A stretch of 64,000 bases of DNA from NCBI RefSeq assembly GCF_947501405.1, contig NZ_CANMVK010000003.1, positions 124,001 through 188,000 on the forward strand, in the 5' to 3' direction. Both the position numbers and the translations under genes were made by a program. Origin of the DNA: an uncultured Hoeflea sp. (GTDB lineage Bacteria; Pseudomonadota; Alphaproteobacteria; Rhizobiales; Rhizobiaceae). Below are positions 59,022 to 64,000 of this stretch, one piece after another. The stretch's first letter is position 1, and every line of letters begins with the position of its first letter. The notes beneath the pieces were generated by a model that saw nothing but the letters and a program-made list of their open reading frames with translations, had not been told where the DNA came from and searched no databases.

Positions 59022-60536
59022 TCATTTGTAGATAAAGCCAACCGCGCCGTGATAGCGGCCGGGGGGCAAATCGGTTTCCATCTGGCCGTAAACCCGGTTG
59101 ACGCGACCGAGGAAAAAGCCTGCGCCGTCGCTCGGCGCGTTGAAATTGTCGTCCGGCCGGGCGAGCTGATTGCGGGCCACCGGCTTGACCAGATAGGGCG
59201 TGGCGATGATGACCAGCTCTGTTTCATTGCGCATGAATTCCTTGGACCGGAACAGGGTGCCCAGAACCGGAATCTTCGACGCACCCGGCATGCCGGAAAG
59301 CGTTTGCCGGTAGCTGTCGCGAACCAGGCCAGCCAGAACCATCGAGCCGCCGGAGGGAAGTTCGACCGAGGTTTCCGCCTCGCGTTTCTGGATCGACGGC
59401 AGCGGGCTCTGGCCCTCAAAGGTCGGTTCCGAAACTTCTGTCTTGATGCGCAGCGAAATCCGGCCCGGGGACAGAACCACCGGCGTGAATTCGAGTTTGA
59501 TCCCGTATTCGGTTTCGGCGAAGGTGGTGGTGCTTCTGGTCACACCGTTGACGACTTCAAAGCCGCGTTCGTCCTCAACGTTGAACGTTCCGCCAACGCT
59601 GAAGCGGGCCACCTCGCCCGAGATTGCGGTCAAGCTCGGTTCCGCCAAGGTACGCAGCACGCCTGCGCGCTCAAGCGCGTTGATATCGGTTGAGATCGCG
59701 GAGCCGGAAATCGACCCTGCTACCCGCCCGATTTGCGATGCGCCGGGAACGCCAAGAAATCCTGTTGTGCTGTTGCCGAACGCCGAGCCGTTGGTGCCGG
59801 TCAAGCTGGTGTTGAAACCAAGCTGTTTGAGAACCTGGCGGCTGACCTCGGCAATGGTGACCTTGAGGGTCACCTGATCTTCGCCGTCAATCTTGAGCAG
59901 GTTGACGATCTGCGATTTTTGGCGGCCTTCCAGCGCGATATCGGCATCGCCATTGTTGCCTTGCGCAACAATGGTACGCGTTGTCGCTTCACCACCGGTC
60001 AGGAAGATTTCCGCCAGTCTGGCAGCCTGGGCGGCATCCTGCGGCGTCCTGACCGAGCCGGTCAGCACGATGTTGTCGGAGATAATCTCTACATCAATGT
60101 CGGAATCGGGCAGGAACCGGGCCAGATGAACCTCAAGTCCCGCAACATCGCGCTCGATTTCGAGTTCGATGGCTACGATTTCTTCACCACCCGGTCCGAA
60201 CACAAAGATATTGGTCTGACCCACGGTCTTGCCGAACAGATAGAGCCGGCGCGAACTGCGCGTGACGGCATCGGCCAGTTCCGGGTCGGCGACCAGAATA
60301 TCATGGGCATCGGTGGGCAGATCCACGACGATCGCCTTTTTGAGACCGAGCTTGACGCGCTTGGAGACGCCGGGCCCCGACTTCTTGATCTTGATAATGG
60401 ACTGCGTCGCATGGGCGGCCGGAACCAGACTGCCGGTGACCGGGTCCAGCGACAGGCCGGCGACCAACATGGTTGCGGCCAATGCGGCGCGGGCCATGGA
60501 CGACGAAAGCGATTTTGAAATATGACGCACGTTCAT
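59022..60536 (-). CDS. cpaC: Tad pilus outer-membrane secretin CpaC/RcpA
   Basis: A 504-residue secretin. A signal peptide covers about residues 1-43; a BON-like/pilus-domain region (about 60-220) is followed by the secretin core with VKVTIAEVSRQVLKQLG (LKVTIAEVSRQVLKQLGFNT in full) and SVELPSGGSMVLAGLVRDSY, PVLGTLFRSKEF and VIIATPYLVKPV. It forms the outer-membrane channel for the Flp pilus. cpaB ends 8 bases before it. Confidence 0.95.
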   Translation of the reverse strand: MNVRHISKSLSSSMARAALAATMLVAGLSLDPVTGSLVPAAHATQSIIKIKKSGPGVSKRVKLGLKKAIVVDLPTDAHDILVADPELADAVTRSSRRLYLFGKTVGQTNIFVFGPGGEEIVAIELEIERDVAGLEVHLARFLPDSDIDVEIISDNIVLTGSVRTPQDAAQAARLAEIFLTGGEATTRTIVAQGNNGDADIALEGRQKSQIVNLLKIDGEDQVTLKVTIAEVSRQVLKQLGFNTSLTGTNGSAFGNSTTGFLGVPGASQIGRVAGSISGSAISTDINALERAGVLRTLAEPSLTAISGEVARFSVGGTFNVEDERGFEVVNGVTRSTTTFAETEYGIKLEFTPVVLSPGRISLRIKTEVSEPTFEGQSPLPSIQKREAETSVELPSGGSMVLAGLVRDSYRQTLSGMPGASKIPVLGTLFRSKEFMRNETELVIIATPYLVKPVARNQLARPDDNFNAPSDGAGFFLGRVNRVYGQMETDLPPGRYHGAVGFIYK

Positions 60537-60544
60537 TCTCCGCT

Positions 60545-61351
60545 TCAGTTGGTGGCGCCAACGTTTGTGATCGCGCCGGAGCGGATCAGCTGGATGGCCG
60601 ATGTGCCGTCTTCGCCGCTCAAAAGGTGTTTTGCTCCGTCGGTGTCAGATTCCTGAACATCGGCGACGCTGCGCAGTGCAAGTGTCAGCCGGTCAGCCAT
60701 CTGCTGCGCAACGGTGATGATTTTCGACTGGTCCGGGGTCAGCTCCAGGGTCGCGGTGGTTCCGACCGCTGTGCGGTTGCCATCGGCGTCCTCTTCGATG
60801 CGCTGGTCGATGGCCAGCACCCGGATGTTGGACAGGATAACTTCGGTAACGAAGCCTTCCTCCGCGGTCTTGCGGCGCACCATGATGACATCGACACGAT
60901 CATTGGGCAGGATGAAACCGCCGGCGCCGGTGGCCACGGAAATCTCTGTGGCAATGGCGCGTTTGCCGGCCGGCAGCAGCGACGACATGATGCGTGAAGA
61001 GGAATCGACAATTTTTTCAGGCCGCAGCGGTTCACCCGCAAACAGCGGCAGGCGAACCACCGCGCCGGTGAGTTCGGTGACCGCTTCGGGGCGGGCGTCA
61101 CGGCGGATCAGCCCTTCGACGACCGCGTCCTCGGGCCAACCCTTCCACTCCATGGTTTCCTCGTTGAGCCGCGCGCCCACCGGCAGGCTGGCGCTTACGA
61201 CCAGAACTTCCGGCATCGGCATCTTCTCGACCACGGTGTTGGCGATCTCATTGACCTGAACCGTGGGCGAGGTCAGATTCATGGCCAGAATTCCGGCCAG
61301 ACCTGCTGCAACGACAGCCACTGCGATGATAACGACGCGGGCGGGTTTCAT
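60545..61351 (-). CDS. cpaB: Tad pilus assembly protein CpaB/RcpC
   Basis: A 268-residue periplasmic protein with an N-terminal signal/anchor (VVIIAVAVVAAGLAGILAMN). An SAF/antifreeze-like domain lies at about 45-110 (EVLVVSASLPVGARLNEETM), and GAGGFILPNDRVDVIMVRR is the family signature. It is needed for secretin function. It leads the main minus-strand tad operon; the leader is 61352-61722. Confidence 0.93.
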   Translation of the reverse strand: MKPARVVIIAVAVVAAGLAGILAMNLTSPTVQVNEIANTVVEKMPMPEVLVVSASLPVGARLNEETMEWKGWPEDAVVEGLIRRDARPEAVTELTGAVVRLPLFAGEPLRPEKIVDSSSRIMSSLLPAGKRAIATEISVATGAGGFILPNDRVDVIMVRRKTAEEGFVTEVILSNIRVLAIDQRIEEDADGNRTAVGTTATLELTPDQSKIITVAQQMADRLTLALRSVADVQESDTDGAKHLLSGEDGTSAIQLIRSGAITNVGATN

Positions 61352-61722
61352 GCTGTTTCCTCAACGAGTGTTGGATACGCTCGCCGCAGAATGCATTTGC
61401 AATCGTGTAATTATGGTTAATGACCCGATAGCAAACAGGGTTAACAGCCGGTTGTCGCACCCGAACACTCGCACCGCGGGAGCTTCGCCCAGCCGGAGAC
61501 TGTCGAAGACACCGGGTTGCGCGCTCTGCCGCACGCCAAACACTGCGCGCCAAATGAGCTCTCGCGCATCCCGGTTGAGCACCAAGGATTAAGCGGGACC
61601 TCACCTGAATGTGTGGGGGTTTTGGACAGAAGCTGACGCGATGCGCAAGTCGCTTGGCGTCTGGCGGGCACGCGCCAAATGGCCCGCAGTCGGCCTACAT
61701 CATTATGGTAGCCTGATTGCGC
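61352..61722 (-). promoter_or_regulatory. Intergenic region upstream of cpaB
   Basis: About 370 bases between cpaA and cpaB without a supported gene. The 100 bases next to cpaB are AT-rich on the minus strand (CATTAACCATAATTACACG), a likely promoter or regulator-binding segment. GAGGAA lies before the cpaB start. This suggests cpaB-tadC can be transcribed apart from cpaA and the pilin genes. Confidence 0.45.
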
Positions 61723-62238
61723 CTAGCCGAAGCTGTTAAGCGCACCCACAAAGATCTGTGAGTCGGGATAGGTGGAAAACGCCGCGACGCCGATGGCGAC
61801 GCCGTAGGGAATGCCCGCCCGATCCTTGAAGAAATGCATCGGAATCGGAATCGGCGAGACCAGAAGGGTGTTCTGGTTGGCACGGATCATAAGCACGATT
61901 AGAGCGAGGAAACCGCCATAGATCCCGGTGAAGCCCAGGAAAGCGACGAGATCGATGTTGAAGCCGTACCACAGCGCCGCAGCACTTAAGATCTTGGCGT
62001 CACCACCGCCCATCACATTAAGGGCGAACAGGGCGAAACACCCCGAAAACACGATCAGGGAGGCTGCGATCGACCATCCGAAGGTCGCCAAGTCCATGCC
62101 GGAAAACGGAGCAACCACAAAGAACGACACCGCGAGAATGATGGATACGCGGTTGGGAATGGTCATCGTCAGGATGTCGGAAAACGCCGCCATCGCCAGG
62201 CAAAGCGGTAAAATGACAAATATCGCGGCCTCGACCAT
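61723..62238 (-). CDS. cpaA: Prepilin peptidase CpaA
   Basis: A 171-residue type IV prepilin peptidase (A24) of the short form without the methylase domain. The two catalytic Asp motifs are AAFSDILTMTIPNRVS and VMGGGDAKILSAAALW (GGGD). Five or six membrane helices are visible. The ATG at 62238 follows AAGGAG by 8 bases and is preferred over the ATG at 62265. It should cleave the two Flp prepilins upstream. Confidence 0.93.
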   Translation of the reverse strand: MVEAAIFVILPLCLAMAAFSDILTMTIPNRVSIILAVSFFVVAPFSGMDLATFGWSIAASLIVFSGCFALFALNVMGGGDAKILSAAALWYGFNIDLVAFLGFTGIYGGFLALIVLMIRANQNTLLVSPIPIPMHFFKDRAGIPYGVAIGVAAFSTYPDSQIFVGALNSFG

Positions 62239-62317
62239 CTGTTCTGCTCCTTGGCTCAGGCTCACATTAGCGTCAAAACCTTAAGAAACCGCGACGGTTA
62301 ACCGGCCTCAACAACGC

Positions 62318-62344
62318 CAAAAAGCCGCCCGGAAAGGCGGCTTT
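62318..62344 (-). terminator. Terminator downstream of first Flp pilin gene
   Basis: AAGCCGCC (62322-62329) pairs with GGCGGCTT (62336-62343); on the minus strand the stem is followed by TTTTT. It lies 31 bases after the pilin stop and would make the pilin RNA the main product, with less read-through into cpaA. Confidence 0.8.
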
Positions 62345-62374
62345 CAGGTTGTCCATCTGGACGCGAATCCCGCT

Positions 62375-62557
62375 TTAGTGCGTGTTGGCAGCGGTGTTCA
62401 TCTTGTTCGACAGGCCCTGGAACTGGGTGTTCAGGGTGTTGCCGAGTGTGGTTGCGCCGGTGATCAGGGCAACCGAAATCAGAGCGGCGATCAGGCCATA
62501 TTCAATGGCTGTGGCGCCGGATTCGTCTTTGACGAAACGATCGATAAGAATCTTCAT
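62375..62557 (-). CDS. Flp pilin (copy 1)
   Basis: A 60-residue Flp/Fap pilin. The leader ends at Gly14 (KDESG) and the mature protein begins ATAIEYGLIAALISVALI, with Glu5 and Tyr6 of the Flp motif GXXXXEY. It is the pilus subunit and is cut by CpaA. It shares 54 of 60 residues with the second pilin. GAAGGAAC precedes the ATG, and a leader element is shared with copy 2. Confidence 0.95.
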   Translation of the reverse strand: MKILIDRFVKDESGATAIEYGLIAALISVALITGATTLGNTLNTQFQGLSNKMNTAANTH

Positions 62558-62583
62558 GGTTCTGTTCCTTCATCCACTTGGGT

Positions 62584-62601
62584 TTTCAGCACTCCGCCAA
62601 C
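62584..62601 (-). repeat. Pilin leader element, copy 1
   Basis: On the minus strand GTTGGCGGAGTGCTGAAA lies 27 bases before the pilin ATG and matches the element at 63021-63038 in 17 of 18 bases. It may be duplicated promoter or leader sequence. Confidence 0.65.
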
Positions 62602-62750
62602 TGCTTCGGCTGGTCGGATACGAAGATCATAGGAGCTGTCGTTTTCGAACCGCTTAACAAATGAGGTTACCGAATTCTTGAAGTGCGCGATTTCGCGCTA
62701 TGGTGAACAAAACATTTAGAATTGCTGCCTGTTTCGGTGTTGTAGACACA

Positions 62751-62779
62751 GCAAAGCCGCCCGGAACGAGCGGCTTTGC
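62751..62779 (-). terminator. Hairpin downstream of second Flp pilin gene
   Basis: GCAAAGCCGC (62751-62760) pairs with GCGGCTTTGC (62770-62779) around nine bases. It lies 36 bases after the pilin stop. No real T-run follows on the minus strand, so it may be a weak terminator or a 3' stabiliser. Confidence 0.6.
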
Positions 62780-62814
62780 GTTGTATCCAACTGGCTAAGG
62801 GTCTTGCCCCGACC

Positions 62815-62997
62815 TTAGTGGTTGTTTGCAGCTGAGTTCATCTTGTTCGACAAGCCCTGGAACTGGGTGTTCAGCGTATTGCCGAGCGTGGTTGCGCCGG
62901 TGATCAGAGCAACCGAGATCAGCGCGGCGATCAGGCCGTATTCGATTGCCGTGGCGCCGGATTCGTCTTTGACGAAGCGTTCAAAAATGGTCTTCAT
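62815..62997 (-). CDS. Flp pilin (copy 2)
   Basis: A 60-residue Flp pilin differing from copy 1 at six positions: residues 3-6 of the leader and residues 55 and 59 near the C-terminus. The processing site KDESG/ATAIEYG is intact. AAGGAG precedes the ATG. It heads the whole pilus locus, followed by the second pilin, cpaA, and then the main operon. Confidence 0.95.
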   Translation of the reverse strand: MKTIFERFVKDESGATAIEYGLIAALISVALITGATTLGNTLNTQFQGLSNKMNSAANNH

Positions 62998-63020
62998 GGG
63001 ATACTCCTTATCCGCAATGG

Positions 63021-63038
63021 TTTCAGCACTCCGTCAAC
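63021..63038 (-). repeat. Pilin leader element, copy 2
   Basis: On the minus strand GTTGACGGAGTGCTGAAA lies 24 bases before the second pilin ATG. Beyond it the two leaders remain similar (a TGRTCRGAT-like segment on the plus strand), which suggests the gene was duplicated with its leader. Confidence 0.65.
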
Positions 63039-63193
63039 CGTTCCCGTTGATCAGATGCCCTCAAATTACAGGGTGAAGTTTTCGATCCGCTTAAACGATA
63101 TGGTTAGCAAAACCTTTGTTTTGGCCGCGGTTGCGAGGGCATCCGATCCTGAGCGCGAGAGTGGATTTTTCAGCCCGGACCAGCGCCCACAGC

Positions 63194-63226
63194 AAAACGC
63201 CCAGCGGACAACAAGTCCGCTGAGCG
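63194..63226 (-). terminator. Terminator of secB
   Basis: CGCCCAGCGGAC and GTCCGCTGAGCG pair with one mismatch or wobble around five bases; on the minus strand the stem is followed by TTTT. It lies 30 bases after the secB stop. Confidence 0.8.
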
Positions 63227-63255
63227 TCAATGCAACTCGATCCAGGCAGATGCGT

Positions 63256-63768
63256 TTAGTTGACCGGGTTGGTCACCTTCGCCTTGGTTTGCTCTTCGGC
63301 CATGCGCTGCTGGAACATCTGGGCAAAGTCGATCGGATCGATCAGCAGCGGCGGGAATCCGCCATTGCGGGTCGCGTCGGCAACGATCTGGCGGGCGAAG
63401 GGAAACAGGATCCGCGGGCATTCGATGAACAGCAGCGGCAGCATGTGTTCCTGCGGGAAGTTGGCCACGCGGAAGACGCCGCCATAGACAAGCTCGACAT
63501 TAAACACCACCGTCTCGCCATTCTTGGCTTCCGCATTCATTGTCAGCAAGACATCAAACTCCGTCTCGCCGAGTGGATTGGCATTGACGTTGACGTTGAT
63601 GTTGATCGCCGGGGCCTTCTCGCGAGGTCCGAGTGACTTCGGCGCGCCGGGATTTTCAAAAGAAAGATCTTTCACATATTGCGCCAGCACGTTGAGCGTC
63701 GGCGATTCGCCATTTCCCTTTGACTCGGTCGCGGCCGCTTCGTTCTTGCCGGTGGTATCCTTTGCCAT
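63256..63768 (-). CDS. secB: Protein-export chaperone SecB
   Basis: A 170-residue cytoplasmic chaperone that keeps preproteins unfolded and hands them to Sec[35 protein letters not shown] and [20 protein letters not shown], then [12 protein letters not shown], follow the SecB pattern. GGAAGAG lies before the ATG. The fxsA-like gene ends 95 bases upstream on the same strand. Confidence 0.96.
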   Translation of the reverse strand: MAKDTTGKNEAAATESKGNGESPTLNVLAQYVKDLSFENPGAPKSLGPREKAPAININVNVNANPLGETEFDVLLTMNAEAKNGETVVFNVELVYGGVFRVANFPQEHMLPLLFIECPRILFPFARQIVADATRNGGFPPLLIDPIDFAQMFQQRMAEEQTKAKVTNPVN

Positions 63769-63863
63769 GTGGCTCTTCCCTGTTCTTGTCCGCCAATGCG
63801 GTCGTCCGGTAAATTGTTCGGGCTTGGGCTAGCATTTCACCACCTGCGTTACAACCCGCTTGC

Positions 63864-64000
63864 TCAGCTCCCGTCCCGCTTGCCGTCAGCCTTTCCATCG
63901 GCCCCACCATCGCCGGGAAGCCGGGTCTCATCGCCGGACCAGGGCGACGAGGGATCGGGGTTGCGCACATATTCACCCTCGTCGAGGTCGACCACACCAT
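63864..64000 (-). CDS. FxsA-like membrane protein, C-terminal part (cut by window edge)
   Basis: An open frame enters from the right edge and ends with TGA at 63864-63866. The 45 visible residues read GVVDLDEGEYVRNPDPSSPW and end in a Gly/Asp/Lys-rich tail. The VxDLDxxxY...NPDSPW pattern and position next to secB recall rhizobial FxsA, a membrane protein linked to phage exclusion, but the membrane domain lies outside the window. Confidence 0.5.
   Translation of the reverse strand, partial: GVVDLDEGEYVRNPDPSSPWSGDETRLPGDGGADGKADGKRDGS

Noticed and set aside
62584-62601. Sigma-54 promoter in the pilin leader element
   Set aside because: The GG and GC dinucleotides in GTTGGCGGAGTGCTGAAA are only six bases apart rather than ten, so it does not fit a -24/-12 promoter.

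Overview
The window looks like a chromosomal segment of an alphaproteobacterium of the order Hyphomicrobiales (Rhizobiales), probably in or near Rhizobiaceae/Phyllobacteriaceae; a Hoeflea-like organism is my guess. The reasons are the conserved blocks ffs-dnaX-ybaB-recR, rpsA-cmk with aroA and a TIGR02300 (FYDLN) gene beside tRNA-Ala, a class II (Agrobacterium CP4-like) EPSP synthase, an Agrobacterium ctp-like Tad/Flp pilus locus, and secB next to an fxsA-like gene. The identification rests on gene content only.

Region 1 (1-2507) is a gene-poor, AT-richer accessory border. It holds the end of an unrecognised protein, a NUDIX hydrolase, and a frameshifted remnant of a large serine recombinase. 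Region 2 (2508-15847) is the most striking part: twelve tightly packed genes on one strand. They encode two amino-acid antiporter-like permeases (YfcC/ArcD type and APC type), the whole arginine deiminase pathway (arcA, arcB/argF, arcC), and then a V/A-type ATPase in the order B-D-I-K-E-(DUF2764, subunit C-like)-A. Substrate-level ATP made from arginine could feed the rotary ATPase as an ion pump when respiration is limited, or the same genes could serve acid/ammonia homeostasis. The block stops 140 bases from the 3' end of a tRNA-Ser(GGA) gene and has recombinase debris on its other side, so it looks like a resident genomic island.

Region 3 (15987-26400) returns to core genes: a small membrane protein, a cysteine-free MsrA homologue, an orphan BMP-family binding lipoprotein/periplasmic protein, RNase D, a rhizobial-type intergenic repeat, then rpsA, cmk, a PaiB-like protein, a 2-hydroxychromene-2-carboxylate isomerase-like protein and aroA on the minus strand, and TIGR02300 and tRNA-Ala on the plus strand.

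Region 4 (26644-34468) is a glycan-precursor cluster: a HAD-UbiA fusion and a DprE1-like oxidase (polyprenyl-phosphate pentose chemistry), gpsA, a ManC-AGE fusion and a phosphomannomutase (GDP-mannose supply). Region 5 (34517-41729) holds recR, ybaB, dnaX, the 4.5S RNA, a HIT protein, nudC, pheA, kdsB and a membrane-anchored cytochrome c. Region 6 (41939-51541) carries yejABEF with ghrA, then an NlpC/P60 protein, a MarR regulator and an M17 aminopeptidase. Region 7 (51699-62997) is the Tad/Flp pilus locus (TPR lipoprotein, tadC, tadB, cpaF, cpaE, cpaD, cpaC, cpaB, cpaA and two nearly identical pilins) with a cupredoxin gene inserted between the TPR gene and tadC. The window ends with secB and the end of an fxsA-like gene.
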